A DNA stretch of 64,000 nt from JAAFJM01 sp964529175. Its GTDB lineage: Bacteria > Bacteroidota > Bacteroidia > UKL13-3. The notes below the pieces were generated by a model. The model searched no databases. It was not told where the DNA came from and saw only the letters and a program-made list of their open reading frames with translations. Shown piece by piece: positions 52,005 to 61,507 of this stretch. The stretch lies in NCBI GenBank assembly GCA_964529175.1, contig CAZGVO010000012.1:1-64000 (forward strand). Direction: 5' to 3'. The number at the start of each line of letters is the position of its first letter. The first letter of the stretch is position 1. Made by a program: the position numbers and the translations under genes.

Positions 52005-54281
52005 ATGCGTAAATTCATACTTGCTATTATTTCACTATTGTTTATAAACTTAACAAGCAATGCTCAAAACGTTTATTTTTCGTTGTCGAATAGTGCTAAG
52101 TTTTTAAAGAAAAACAGTACAGATACCTTAAAATCACCATTTGTAGGTGGCTTGCAAAAGCCTCAGTTCAATAAAATGGATTTAAATAACGATGGTATAA
52201 AAGATTTAGTGGTATTTGATGGTTTAGGAAATAAAGTATTAACTTATTTATGGCAAAATAACTCTTGGGTTTATACTCCAAGTTACGAAAAGTATTTTAA
52301 AAACATTTCGCAATGGTTAAAATTAGCCGATTTTAATTGCGATGGTAAAGAAGATATTTTTACAGCTTCAGGCCAAAATTATACTTTGGTACCTGGGCAG
52401 TTTGTTAAAAATAATTCTATTAGGTATTTACAAAATACTTCTACGCAACCCAATCAATTTACCTTTCAGCAAAAAGTAAATTGTTTTACAGTAGTTGATA
52501 ATGGATTTGAAGACTGTATAGAGTACACTCCAACTGATATTGGTGTTATTGAGGATATGAATAACGATGGTAAGCTTGATGTGCTGTATTCTCCAGCGCA
52601 GTCAAATTATTTTAACCTTTACGAAAATACACGCCCTACAGGAATGTGCGATTCTATTGCCTTTGGTTTAAAAGTAATAGGTTGGGGGCATTTTAATTAC
52701 AAAGTAAATTCAAATGGTTTTAACTTTGGATTGCCTGCATACTATTTATTTAAAGGCGGTAAACACGTAAGTAATTCGTTTTCGGTTTTTGATTATGATG
52801 CAGATGGTGATAAGGATTTTATTTATGGCGATGGATTTTTTCCAACATTAATATTGGTAAAGAATGGAAAAGAAATGACTACTTCAGCTCGTGATTCATT
52901 TATTTTAGAAGATACCATTTTTCCTAAAAACACTTACATCCCTAAAGATATGATTTGGCCAACTCCATATTTTAGCGATTTTGATAATGATGGAATTACT
53001 GATATGGTATTAACTACCAATGAGCCTGTGGTAGTTAAAAATACAAACAATATTTGTTTTTATAAAAATATGGCTGCTAGCAATAGTGTTCCCGCTAATT
53101 TTCAGTTTGTAAAAGAAAACTTTTTACAAGAAGACATGATTGATTTAGGAGGCAATTCGAAACCAGTTTTTGTTGATATTGATAACGATGATGACCAAGA
53201 TATTATTGTAGCAACACAAGGCAATTATTTAAGTACTCAAAATAATTTTGATCAACTGTATTTGTTTAAAAACATAGGTATTAAAACCAATCCGGTATTT
53301 AGTTTGGTAGATACCAATTTTGCGAATATTCAAGCCGATGTGAGGTTAAACTTTACCAATGTAATTCCAACCTTTGGCGATTTAAATGGCGATGGTAAAA
53401 AAGATATGATTTTAGGATGGTATAATGGTTATTTAAATTATTTCGAAAATACATCAACTGGTAATGATATTAGTTTTACTAAACGCGATAGCAATTATTT
53501 TGGTATTAATTGTGGCACACAAACTGCTCCGCAATTGGTTGATTTAAATAAAGACGGAAAGCTAGATTTAATAATTGGTAAATACAACGGAACTTTGGCT
53601 TATTTTCAAAATACAGGAACTGTAACACAGCCTAGTTTTACTTCGGCTCCAACTATTGATTCTCTTGGTAAAATAAGTGTTCGTTCTCGCGAAGATACTT
53701 ACGGAAATGCTATTCCATCAGTTTACGATATTGATAATGATGGAATATTTGAAGCTTTAATTGGAAGTTACAGCAAAAGTGTGGTCTTGTATACTGATAT
53801 TACCAGTAATCCTGATATTAAAGCTAGAAGAATTGCCAATATTTTTAAAGATGATGCCGACATGGCCGCTGATAGCATTATGCAAGGCGTTTATTCAAGT
53901 GTAACTATTGCAAATATTGATGCTGATGCTAGCCCTGAAGTTTTAATAGGCAACCAACGTGGTGGTTTACGCTTATACAAAAGCAATATTTTAGGTAAAA
54001 TTAGTTTATCAGCATTTAATAATGCAGAAGAGCAAACATTTGAAGCAAAAATTTATCCTAATCCAGCTAAAAATAAACTAACTATCGAAACGGATTTATT
54101 GAACGAAAAAGCGCAAGTAAGTATCATAAACATTTTAGGAGCAACGGTAATTAATCAAACTATGCCACGTGGCACACAATCAGCAACTATTGATTTGTTA
54201 AACCTAAATGCGGGTGTATATTTTGTGAAAATTCAAACTGAAACAGGCAAACAATTAGTAAAACGTTTGGTGATTGAATAG
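52005..54281 (+). CDS. Secreted FG-GAP/VCBS-repeat protein with T9SS type A domain
   Basis: A 758-residue protein with signal peptide MRKFILAIISLLFINLTSNAQ. Calcium-loop-like motifs of FG-GAP/VCBS repeats recur (DLNNDGIKDLVVFD, DFNCDGKEDIF, DMNNDGKLDVLY, DYDADGDKDFIYG, DFDNDGITDMVL, DIDNDDDQDIIV, DLNGDGKKDMIL, DLNKDGKLDLIIG and more), about a dozen blades suggesting one or two beta-propellers. The end (AKIYPNPAKNKLTIET ... GVYFVKIQTETGKQLVKRL) is a type A T9SS sorting domain. It is exported and probably surface-bound; ligand unknown. Confidence 0.88.
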   Translation: MRKFILAIISLLFINLTSNAQNVYFSLSNSAKFLKKNSTDTLKSPFVGGLQKPQFNKMDLNNDGIKDLVVFDGLGNKVLTYLWQNNSWVYTPSYEKYFKNISQWLKLADFNCDGKEDIFTASGQNYTLVPGQFVKNNSIRYLQNTSTQPNQFTFQQKVNCFTVVDNGFEDCIEYTPTDIGVIEDMNNDGKLDVLYSPAQSNYFNLYENTRPTGMCDSIAFGLKVIGWGHFNYKVNSNGFNFGLPAYYLFKGGKHVSNSFSVFDYDADGDKDFIYGDGFFPTLILVKNGKEMTTSARDSFILEDTIFPKNTYIPKDMIWPTPYFSDFDNDGITDMVLTTNEPVVVKNTNNICFYKNMAASNSVPANFQFVKENFLQEDMIDLGGNSKPVFVDIDNDDDQDIIVATQGNYLSTQNNFDQLYLFKNIGIKTNPVFSLVDTNFANIQADVRLNFTNVIPTFGDLNGDGKKDMILGWYNGYLNYFENTSTGNDISFTKRDSNYFGINCGTQTAPQLVDLNKDGKLDLIIGKYNGTLAYFQNTGTVTQPSFTSAPTIDSLGKISVRSREDTYGNAIPSVYDIDNDGIFEALIGSYSKSVVLYTDITSNPDIKARRIANIFKDDADMAADSIMQGVYSSVTIANIDADASPEVLIGNQRGGLRLYKSNILGKISLSAFNNAEEQTFEAKIYPNPAKNKLTIETDLLNEKAQVSIINILGATVINQTMPRGTQSATIDLLNLNAGVYFVKIQTETGKQLVKRLVIE

Positions 54282-54290
54282 TAATAACTA

Positions 54291-54321
54291 CCTATGCCTT
54301 CGCTTCAAACGAAGGCATAGG
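54291..54321. terminator. Bidirectional terminator between convergent genes
   Basis: CCTATGCCTTCG (54291-54302) pairs perfectly with CGAAGGCATAGG (54310-54321). It separates the FG-GAP gene from the PLP enzyme gene. The T-tracts are weak, so termination strength is uncertain. Confidence 0.7.
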
Positions 54322-54327
54322 TTTAAC

Positions 54328-55200
54328 TTACTTCAAAACCCCCAACAAACCTAATAATCCACCTGTATGAACACAAAGAATTTTGGAGTTTGGTTCAAAA
54401 TAATCTTGTTCAGCTAAAGTAAAAACGGCCATCATCATTTTGGCTGTATAAACTTGATCTAATAAAATACCTGTTTTACTAGCAAATAGGGCTATAAAGT
54501 CCATTATTTTAGGACTATTTTTAGCATAACCTCCTTCATGAAATTGATGATGGATTTTATAATAATCTTGCAGTTGATTTTTTTTCAATTCTTCATCAAT
54601 ATTTTCGGCTCCTTTCAATACACAAATACCTTCGGCTTTGGTAGCCAATTGTTGGTTTTTTATAGCCTTTGCAATTCCTTGTAAAGTAGTGGCAGTGCCC
54701 ACTGCACAAAATACATGTTGGTAATTATCGGTCAGTTCTGTAACAATTCCTTGGCAACCTTTAGCACCTAAAATACCTGCGCCACCTTCATTAACAAAAT
54801 AGGCATTTTTATTTTGCCCAAAATATTTTTCAAATAAACTTTCTTTATCTTTATAGCTGGTTCTGTCGGTATAAATAAACTCCATGCCCCACAGTTTATT
54901 CAAAGCCAACATTTGGTTGCTAACACCTTCATCTCCTCTAATAAAAGCTGTAGTTTTAAAACCAAACATAGCACCTGTGCAAGCCAATGCATTTAAATGA
55001 TTGCTGTAAGCACCTCCAAAACTAACCAAATGGTTTTTATTTTTTTGTTGTGCATCGGCTAGTGTATATTTAAGTTTTCGCCATTTATTTCCACTTATAA
55101 ATGGATGAATCAAGTCATCGCGTTTAATATAAACTGAAATATTTTTTTGCTTAAATAGCTCAAAATTTAATGGTTCAACAGGCGAGTTTATGTTAATCAT
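54328..55200 (-). CDS. ACC deaminase / D-cysteine desulfhydrase-family PLP enzyme
   Basis: A 290-residue cytoplasmic enzyme of PLP fold type II. The PLP lysine lies in ISGNKWRKLKYTL, followed by FGGAYSNHLNALACTGAMFG, the phosphate-binding ACAVGTATTLQGIA-like segment (FCAVGTATTLQG) and a C-terminal HTGGLLGLLG. Both ACC deaminase and D-cysteine desulfhydrase have this layout; residues separating them cannot be decided here. Length is slightly short for the family (about 330). First gene of a minus-strand group with the next two. Confidence 0.85.
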   Translation of the reverse strand: MININSPVEPLNFELFKQKNISVYIKRDDLIHPFISGNKWRKLKYTLADAQQKNKNHLVSFGGAYSNHLNALACTGAMFGFKTTAFIRGDEGVSNQMLALNKLWGMEFIYTDRTSYKDKESLFEKYFGQNKNAYFVNEGGAGILGAKGCQGIVTELTDNYQHVFCAVGTATTLQGIAKAIKNQQLATKAEGICVLKGAENIDEELKKNQLQDYYKIHHQFHEGGYAKNSPKIMDFIALFASKTGILLDQVYTAKMMMAVFTLAEQDYFEPNSKILCVHTGGLLGLLGVLK

Positions 55201-55237
55201 GTAAATGTTTTATATATGTATTTTAATTAGCTAGTTA

Positions 55238-55915
55238 TTATTCCAAATTAATTTGTATTACATTAACTGTATTAGAAGATTTGGTTGAACCATGAAAATA
55301 AATAGCTTTTCTTTTTTTGAAAACACCTCTTTTTTTATATCCATGAAATTTAGTGATTATAAACTTGTTATTTGATGGTTTCCAAATGGCTTGGCAATAA
55401 TATCTTTTATCATTTATTATATATGAAGTAGATATGGGTTTGGAATCTTCTTTATTAATTCGGTCTACATTATATTTTTTAACATTCTTAAAGTTTTCTG
55501 TTAAACTATCGTTTTGAATTTTGAAATAATTTATTGTAGTCCAATTTGTGTCAGGATATTGGTTTTTGAAAACAAATATTTTTGAAATTTTGATTGTATC
55601 AGAAGTTAATTTATAAATATTATTTAGCTCCAGATATCCCCCTTTTTTGTCAATGGAAATACTAACAGTTGAGGTGTCATTTTGAATTGTTAATAAACAA
55701 GTCAAGGAGTTACTACTCCAGAAGCAGTCGCTATTTTTGATAAGATAAGGGTATACTGTTTTTTGTTTTGAAGCTTTTATGAAAAATTCAATATATCCAT
55801 TATTCTCAATGGTGTCGATTTGTAATATTATTTTTCGGGTTTGTGCCACACTATTATTTACCAATATTGATTGAACACTAAAGTTCAAAATTATAATTAA
55901 AAATAGTCGTGTCAT
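55238..55915 (-). CDS. Secreted protein of unknown function
   Basis: A 225-residue product with signal peptide MTRLFLIIILNFSVQSILVN ending near SVAQ (25). The rest is strand-rich (IILQIDTIENNGYIEFFIKA, FKNQYPDTNWTTINYFKIQN) with two cysteines (SDCFWSSNSLTC) close together. No family recognised. Its start lies 3 bp after the stop of the glycosyltransferase at 55919, so they are cotranscribed, which hints at an envelope role. Confidence 0.5.
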   Translation of the reverse strand: MTRLFLIIILNFSVQSILVNNSVAQTRKIILQIDTIENNGYIEFFIKASKQKTVYPYLIKNSDCFWSSNSLTCLLTIQNDTSTVSISIDKKGGYLELNNIYKLTSDTIKISKIFVFKNQYPDTNWTTINYFKIQNDSLTENFKNVKKYNVDRINKEDSKPISTSYIINDKRYYCQAIWKPSNNKFIITKFHGYKKRGVFKKRKAIYFHGSTKSSNTVNVIQINLE

Positions 55916-55918
55916 TTT

Positions 55919-57247
55919 TTATTGTTTAAAACGAAATAATCTGCTAATAATGATAGACTGATTTGCCCATAATAAAATAGCCATTAACAAAATAGGATAT
56001 ATGTGAATTCTATAACGCGAAACGCCTAGTACGCCAGTGGTTAATAAAAAATACATCACAAAAAGGGCAATCAATAATTTTAAAAAAGTAGGGGAGTGGG
56101 TTTTCAATAAAAACAATATAAATATAATTACCACCAATATATTCCAACAAATTAGAATTGCTAAAGCCAATAATCCCCAAAAGTTTATTCCTAATAAAAA
56201 CTGCAGGGTAGCCTTTATTCCATACTGTTGCAAAGTTTGGTACATCCCTAAAGCATTGTCGTTATTGGCATTAAACAATTTATATAAATCATATCTACCT
56301 GGGTCAAACATAAAAGTTAAACAACCCTTTACGTAAACTTTTAAAAATGCCATTTTATGATTTGCCAAAAAATGATTGCAACTGCTATCAATATATTGAT
56401 AACGTTGCGCTAGTGTAGCTTGTTGCTCCGATTGGCTTACAATGGCCGATGCAATACTATCTGCATAATCAGGTCCATAAGCATTGGCAGCAGAATATTT
56501 TACCAAACAGCGCACTGCTGCAAACGATTTCATACTGGTAAACTGAAAATATCCTGTTTCTTTTTGTACTGCAAAACTTAAACTTAAGTAAGCCATTGCA
56601 GGAAAAACAAGTAAGTAAGCAATATAAATTTTGGGATAATTTTTTATGAATAACATAACGCCACATACCAATAGTCCAATTAATATACTTACGGGTTTAG
56701 TAATTAAGGCAACGGCTATAATCAACCCAATGCTCAAAGCCTTTTTAAGTGTTGGGTTTTGATAAAATGAATAAGTAGTATTAAAAAGTAAAAATACCAT
56801 TACTTCAAAAATAGTATCGCTCATAATGGTATTGGCATACACAAAATGCGCTGGATAAAACACCAAACAAATGGGTAAAAAAATGTTTAATATTTTGGCT
56901 TTTACTCCTAATTCAGAAGCTGTTTTGAGTACGTTTAGAATTAATATTATTGCTATAATATTTTGAATAAATAAAACAGAATAGTCTGACTGGTAAATGG
57001 ATTTACAAGCAATAATAAATAAAGCATAAAAAGGCGGACGTAAAGCAAAATAATCATTTTGAATAGGTAGCATTAAATCGCCTGCATACAAACTATTGTA
57101 TTTTAATAAATTTTGAGCTTGAAATAGATACCCAGGCGAGTCAACAGTATAAATTCCGTTAAAATAAAGTGCTACTAAAAAGTACACCAAATGAATTGAA
57201 ATAATAAATATGCTTAAAAATTTATATTGTTGTAGGGTTTTTATCAC
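55919..57247 (-). CDS. GT-C type membrane glycosyltransferase (ArnT/PMT-like)
   Basis: A 442-residue protein from GTG 57247 with about 11-12 hydrophobic segments. In the first periplasmic loop it has YTVDSPGYLFQA (the acidic residue of GT39/GT83-type catalytic loops) and NDYFALRPPFYALF. Such enzymes move a sugar from a polyprenyl-phosphate carrier to lipid A, protein or polysaccharide in the periplasm. It is divergent from a second GT-C gene, only 47 bp apart, so the pair may work on the same surface glycan. Acceptor unknown. Confidence 0.72.
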   Translation of the reverse strand: MIKTLQQYKFLSIFIISIHLVYFLVALYFNGIYTVDSPGYLFQAQNLLKYNSLYAGDLMLPIQNDYFALRPPFYALFIIACKSIYQSDYSVLFIQNIIAIILILNVLKTASELGVKAKILNIFLPICLVFYPAHFVYANTIMSDTIFEVMVFLLFNTTYSFYQNPTLKKALSIGLIIAVALITKPVSILIGLLVCGVMLFIKNYPKIYIAYLLVFPAMAYLSLSFAVQKETGYFQFTSMKSFAAVRCLVKYSAANAYGPDYADSIASAIVSQSEQQATLAQRYQYIDSSCNHFLANHKMAFLKVYVKGCLTFMFDPGRYDLYKLFNANNDNALGMYQTLQQYGIKATLQFLLGINFWGLLALAILICWNILVVIIFILFLLKTHSPTFLKLLIALFVMYFLLTTGVLGVSRYRIHIYPILLMAILLWANQSIIISRLFRFKQ

Positions 57248-57294
57248 CTTGCGAAATTATTATTTTACAATTGATAATTTATAGTATTTATTTA

Positions 57295-58749
57295 ATGGAA
57301 AAACTAATTAACAAGTATATTTTAGCAATCATAGCAGTTTTGCAATTGGTATTGTTTTTTGTAATTAAAAACGATCCTTTTCATGGCGATGCTGTTACAT
57401 CTACAGCTAGAGCAGCACTTAATATTTACAACCATAATTTGCAAACTATTTGGTATCCAGCTAATTTCGATCCAGGTCATCCTACTTTATTTCCGTATTT
57501 ATTAGCTTGTTGTTGGATGGTTTTTGGAAAGTCGCTGGTGGTAAGTCATCTTATTATAATGCTTACTTCTTTTTTTATACTTTTTATTACTAGAAAAATT
57601 GCCTTGCATTATTGCCATGAAACCAAAGCCAATTTAGCCACTTTGTTAGCCGGTTGTTATTCTATTTTTATAGCTCAGCAAGCGTTATTGCTTAATACAC
57701 CATTGTTCTACTTGTTTGTATTATTGGCATTTTATTATTTAATAAAACAACAAAAACTAGGTTTTGTAATTAGCACTTTATTAATGGAATTAACTCATTT
57801 GCAAGCTAATTTTTTCTTATTGGCATTTGGCATAATTTATTGTTACCAAGTATTTAAAAACAAAGAAACCATTGTACAGTTTTTTAAAAATGGACTAATG
57901 CTTTTTTTGCCCGCTGTAACGGTTTTAGGTATTTGGTTATACGTTCACCAACAGCATTTTGGTTGGGCTTTTTTATCGCCTAATTATACCGAACATAACG
58001 ATATAAAAGGAATTAAGCAGTTTGTTCAAAGTGTGTTTTTAATTATTTGGCGTTTGGTTGATAATGGCATGTTAACCGTATATGGTTTGCTTATTTATTT
58101 ATTTTTCAAACAAAAGTTAAATAAGGAACTGTTTATTTTTAGTTCAATTATATTAATAGTTAATAGCCTTTGTATGGCAATATTTTTATATAATACCATT
58201 GGCCATAGGTATTTTATGATTAGCCAATTTTTGTTTATTGTTTTATTAATAGAAGCAAGTAATAAAAAACAACTTAAATGGATTGCAAGTTTGGTTTTGG
58301 TAAGCTTAGCAATTGGAAATGTTATGTATTACCCGGGTAAGGTAATAGCAGATACCAATTTACAATACCGCAATTTTTTTAAATTAGAGCAACAAGTAAA
58401 AAGTAATTTCGATTCTATTCGATTCTATTCTTACGCACCCATTAGTTCAAGTGCCGATATTCGTTATTTAGATTTGGACAAAGGTTTAAAAATTAGTTCA
58501 TTAAATGACTTGAATTTAGATACCATTCCTGCTTTGTTACAATCAAATGTAAATGCTGAATTTACAAAACCTCAGCGTGATTTTTTATATAATAATTGGT
58601 ACGGAAACAGTTATGAAAATGGGGCTGTCTATGTAAATGTATTTTTAAATCCAAAGTATTATTCTAAACCAAGTTGGTTTAAATTAAGACAACCAAGTTA
58701 TTTTGAGCAAAAATTGCAAGAGTTAAAGTATAAAATAAGAAAAGAATAG
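57295..58749 (+). CDS. GT-C type membrane glycosyltransferase (GT39-like)
   Basis: ATG 57295 gives 484 residues; eight upstream codons are open but not needed. About 10-11 hydrophobic segments. The first loop carries FHGDAVTSTARAAL and NFDPGHPTLFPYLLA, the D..GH pattern typical for GT39-family transferases of Bacteroidota. The C-terminal 120 residues (about 365-484) are a soluble periplasmic domain. It probably transfers a polyprenyl-phosphate-linked sugar. The divergent neighbour is of the same class, and a GT2 enzyme lies 1.5 kb away. Confidence 0.72.
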   Translation: MEKLINKYILAIIAVLQLVLFFVIKNDPFHGDAVTSTARAALNIYNHNLQTIWYPANFDPGHPTLFPYLLACCWMVFGKSLVVSHLIIMLTSFFILFITRKIALHYCHETKANLATLLAGCYSIFIAQQALLLNTPLFYLFVLLAFYYLIKQQKLGFVISTLLMELTHLQANFFLLAFGIIYCYQVFKNKETIVQFFKNGLMLFLPAVTVLGIWLYVHQQHFGWAFLSPNYTEHNDIKGIKQFVQSVFLIIWRLVDNGMLTVYGLLIYLFFKQKLNKELFIFSSIILIVNSLCMAIFLYNTIGHRYFMISQFLFIVLLIEASNKKQLKWIASLVLVSLAIGNVMYYPGKVIADTNLQYRNFFKLEQQVKSNFDSIRFYSYAPISSSADIRYLDLDKGLKISSLNDLNLDTIPALLQSNVNAEFTKPQRDFLYNNWYGNSYENGAVYVNVFLNPKYYSKPSWFKLRQPSYFEQKLQELKYKIRKE

Positions 58750-58801
58750 TGAAACAATTTAGGATTTAGCAAGTTTGATTCCATATAAACCAAAACCAAA
58801 C

Positions 58802-59638
58802 ATGAAAAAATTTTTATTAGCAATGGCATTAGTTGTTTCAGCTACTATTGCAAAATCACAAAATAGCTGCTGCGCAATAACCGTTAGCAGTCAAAATGCA
58901 GCCTTAGCCATGAACGAAAAATTTGCATCTAAACACGAAGTACCTTTACCTTTTAAGTTAGAAAAACCAAAAGGTGAAATGATTACGTTTGCCACCAAAG
59001 AAGGTTCAAATGGAAATGCTTATTATATTAAAGCAAGTAAGCCAACTAAAAAGGTGTTGTTTGTTTTTCATGAATGGTGGGGATTAAACGATTATATTAA
59101 ACAAGAAGCTGAAACTTTTGCTGCCGAAATGGGCGATGTAGACGTTTACGCTGTTGATTTATATGACGGTGAATTAGCTACTGATGTGCCAACTGCACAA
59201 AAATTAATGATGGGGTTAAAACAAGAGCGTGCCACTGCTATAGTAAACGGAATAATAGCCAAAGTCGGAACCGATAAAGCCATTGCTACTATTGGATGGT
59301 GTATGGGTGGTGCTTGGAGTTTGCAAAGCACTTTACTAGAAAGTAAACAAGCAAAAGCTTGCGTAATGTATTACGGAATGCCAGAAAAAAGCATAGAACG
59401 TTTAAAAACTTTGAATTGTGATGTGTTAGGTATTTTTGCTAAACAAGATCAGTTTATCAATGCTGATTTAGTTAAAGCATTTGAAGCCAATATGAAAAAA
59501 GCTAAAAAGAAATTAACTGTATATAATTACGATGCTGACCATGCTTTTGCTAATCCTAGTAATCCTAAGTTTAACAAAGAATTTTCGGCCGATGCACATG
59601 CTAAAGCATTGGCATTTTTAAAATTGAAGTTGAAATAA
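58802..59638 (+). CDS. Dienelactone hydrolase-family protein, secreted
   Basis: ATG 58802 gives 278 residues with a signal peptide (MKKFLLAMALVVSATIAKSQ) and a CC pair just after it. The alpha/beta-hydrolase core has FVFHEWWGLNDYIKQEAE, the nucleophile elbow IGWCMGGAW with Cys, VLGIFAKQDQFINAD with Asp, and NYDADHAFANP with His. This Cys-Asp-His triad is that of dienelactone hydrolases. Periplasmic export is unusual for the classical enzyme, so the substrate may be a different ester. Ends in a terminator. Confidence 0.88.
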   Translation: MKKFLLAMALVVSATIAKSQNSCCAITVSSQNAALAMNEKFASKHEVPLPFKLEKPKGEMITFATKEGSNGNAYYIKASKPTKKVLFVFHEWWGLNDYIKQEAETFAAEMGDVDVYAVDLYDGELATDVPTAQKLMMGLKQERATAIVNGIIAKVGTDKAIATIGWCMGGAWSLQSTLLESKQAKACVMYYGMPEKSIERLKTLNCDVLGIFAKQDQFINADLVKAFEANMKKAKKKLTVYNYDADHAFANPSNPKFNKEFSADAHAKALAFLKLKLK

Positions 59639-59653
59639 AAATTACTATATAAT

Positions 59654-59690
59654 AAAAAACCGAAGTTTAAAAAGCTTCGGTTTTTTTATG
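59654..59690 (+). terminator. Terminator after the dienelactone hydrolase gene
   Basis: AAAAAACCGAAG (59654-59665) pairs with CTTCGGTTTTTT (59675-59686) over a 9-nt loop. Confidence 0.9.
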
Positions 59691-59713
59691 CCTTAAAAGT
59701 TTATTTTTGAATT

Positions 59714-60226
59714 ATGTTTTTCAATCTATTCCCGCGAATTGTTGTTTTTGAAGTTAATTTAACTCCCTCACAAATTATGCAGGCCATTCATGATAATATG
59801 AATGCTAAAAACACCAATACAGAGTCTGTATTTAATCAAAAAATGCTCGAAGGCACTACCTCTGGTAAGCAATTTGATGTAAATTTAAAAAGAGGTTTTA
59901 TGGATAATAAACAAGTTCAAATTTATTTACATGGTGAAACCAAACTATTAGAAAATGGACATTCAGAAATTGAAATTAGCTGTTATCCATTTATAGGTTT
60001 AGTATTAGCTGTTATTTTTTTACCATTTATGCTTTTTACATGTTTGTCTCAGTTTACAAACATTTTGATTGATAGCAATATGAATTTGAAAATATTAGTA
60101 ATTGCTTTTTTGGTAGTTGTCTGCTTAGTAGCATTGAGTTTTTACTTTATTTACGATTTTAATAATTCGCTAAATTTCCTCAAGCAAGTTCTTTCGGTTG
60201 CCGAAAGTCAAAACATTGAAAAATAA
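59714..60226 (+). CDS. Two-helix membrane protein of unknown function
   Basis: A 170-residue protein from ATG 59714. An N-terminal soluble part (about 1-92, FEVNLTPSQIMQAIHDNM) is followed by two hydrophobic helices (about 93-117 and 126-148) and a short helix with NSLNFLKQVLSVAESQ. No family recognised. Convergent with a GT2 gene, no clear partner. Confidence 0.55.
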   Translation: MFFNLFPRIVVFEVNLTPSQIMQAIHDNMNAKNTNTESVFNQKMLEGTTSGKQFDVNLKRGFMDNKQVQIYLHGETKLLENGHSEIEISCYPFIGLVLAVIFLPFMLFTCLSQFTNILIDSNMNLKILVIAFLVVVCLVALSFYFIYDFNNSLNFLKQVLSVAESQNIEK

Positions 60227-60261
60227 AAAATAAGAAATTAATTAAAAAGAAAATTTAATAA

Positions 60262-61071
60262 CTAAACAGAAGCATTATTCTTAAACTTTAACTTTCTATA
60301 AAATTTAAAAATAGCCGTATTGGTTAAAGTTCTTATGAGTTTTACTTTTAGCCAAATTACAGGGTACATCAGCCAATTTTTGATGGCAATTGTGAGTGGG
60401 AAATTGCTCCATCCATAATGAACGTATTCCTTATATCCAAGCATACGCTTGTGGTAAGTGGCACCTTGAATATCGTAAAAAGCAATAACTTTATCTATAT
60501 AAAAAGCTTTTTCTGGCTGAGTTTTAAAAAATGAGGCAAACCAAGTTGTGTCAGCAACTAATTTATAGGCAGTATTGTAATAGCCTATTTTTTTAAAAGC
60601 ATTTTTATGGGTAAACGTAGCTTGGTGGCAAATAGGGTAGTGCGAAAAGAAATCGCTATATTTTACAGGTTTGCCATTAATATAATTAACTCCGGTTGGT
60701 TCATTTACGGTTTGCACTTTGGCGTAAATAAGCTCGCAGTTGTTATAAGTATTGTTTTTAAAAATATCTGCAAGCACTTCATTATTGTAAAATGAATCGC
60801 CAGCATTTAAAAAATAAACCCATTGTCCTTTTGCTGCTTTTATGCCTTTGTTCATGGCATCGTAAATTCCTTTATCAGGTTCCGAAATAATGGTTCCTAC
60901 ATTACTGGTAAATTGTTGAGCTATTTTTACGGTATTATCTTTTGAGCCACCGTCAACTAAAATGAGTTCAAAATCTTTAAACGATTGATTGATAGCCGAT
61001 TGCCAAGTGTCATAAAGAAGTGATTCGGCATTATAAGTAACTGTAATTAAGCTTATTAAAGGGTTTTGCAT
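60262..61071 (-). CDS. Family 2 glycosyltransferase
   Basis: A 269-residue protein. The GT-A fold is clear: PLISLITVTYNAESLLYDTW, FELILVDGGSKDNTVKIAQ (Asp for nucleotide), GTIISEPDKGIYDAMNKGI, GQWVYFLNAGD with the metal-binding Asp, and a C-terminal amphipathic end rich in Lys/Arg that could attach to the inner membrane. It adds a sugar from a nucleotide donor, probably to a surface polysaccharide. 11 bp before it on the same strand is a very small lipoprotein gene. Donor and acceptor unknown. Confidence 0.9.
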   Translation of the reverse strand: MQNPLISLITVTYNAESLLYDTWQSAINQSFKDFELILVDGGSKDNTVKIAQQFTSNVGTIISEPDKGIYDAMNKGIKAAKGQWVYFLNAGDSFYNNEVLADIFKNNTYNNCELIYAKVQTVNEPTGVNYINGKPVKYSDFFSHYPICHQATFTHKNAFKKIGYYNTAYKLVADTTWFASFFKTQPEKAFYIDKVIAFYDIQGATYHKRMLGYKEYVHYGWSNFPLTIAIKNWLMYPVIWLKVKLIRTLTNTAIFKFYRKLKFKNNASV

Positions 61072-61082
61072 GTTTTGATTAA

Positions 61083-61205
61083 CTAAAATTTAGGGCAATT
61101 ACATTTTCTGTTTCTTGCAATTCCTTTTTTGCTTCCACAAGCACTAACTGCGCTTAAAAGCGAAATGCCTATCAATATAAAAGCGATGATTTTAGTAGTT
61201 TTCAT
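61083..61205 (-). CDS. Tiny lipoprotein (40 residues)
   Basis: ATG 61205 to TAG 61083 encodes MKTTKIIAFILIGISLLSAV, then SACGSKKGIARNRKCNCPKF. It has a lipobox (AVSAC, Cys23) and a basic tail with CNC, a type of micro-lipoprotein common in Bacteroidota. Its stop codon is 12 bases upstream of the GT2 start codon, so the two may be one unit. Function is unknown. Confidence 0.6.
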   Translation of the reverse strand: MKTTKIIAFILIGISLLSAVSACGSKKGIARNRKCNCPKF

Positions 61206-61226
61206 GCCTGCAAATTAAAAAAATAA

Positions 61227-61253
61227 TTGTTTTGCCATAATAAATTACTTTTG
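61227..61253 (+). promoter_or_regulatory. Probable promoter of the atp operon
   Basis: TACTTTTG (61246-61253) matches TAnnTTTG exactly; a TTG lies 16 bases upstream (61227-61229), slightly closer than usual. The predicted start is only a few bases before ATG 61266. It is divergent from the tiny lipoprotein gene. Confidence 0.55.
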
Positions 61254-61265
61254 CGGTCATAAAAA

Positions 61266-61499
61266 ATGACCGACCCTAAACTAGATAAAGAAGAATTAAC
61301 AAGCAGCTATGCCAAATACAGTAAAATATTTGGCTTATTGGTTCAGCTTATTATTTTCATGCTAATTTTTACCTTTTTGGGTAATTGGGTTGATAAACAT
61401 TTTGCCCATAAAGTTCCATATTTAACCATTGTAGGTGTTTTTATTGGAATGGCAATTGGTTTTTACAATTTGATAAAAAACTTTATGAGGGAAAAGTAA
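61266..61499 (+). CDS. atpZ: AtpZ/AtpI-family ATP synthase accessory protein
   Basis: A 77-residue protein with two hydrophobic helices (about 19-40 and 47-69). The pattern (YAKYSKIFGLLVQLIIFMLI, FLGNWVDKHF, PYLTIVGVFIGMAIGFYNL) is that of AtpZ/AtpI-type proteins that help assemble the F0 rotor. It is first in the operon, 8 bp before a second AtpI-like gene, as in many bacteria. Confidence 0.85.
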   Translation: MTDPKLDKEELTSSYAKYSKIFGLLVQLIIFMLIFTFLGNWVDKHFAHKVPYLTIVGVFIGMAIGFYNLIKNFMREK

Positions 61500-61507
61500 C
61501 TGATACT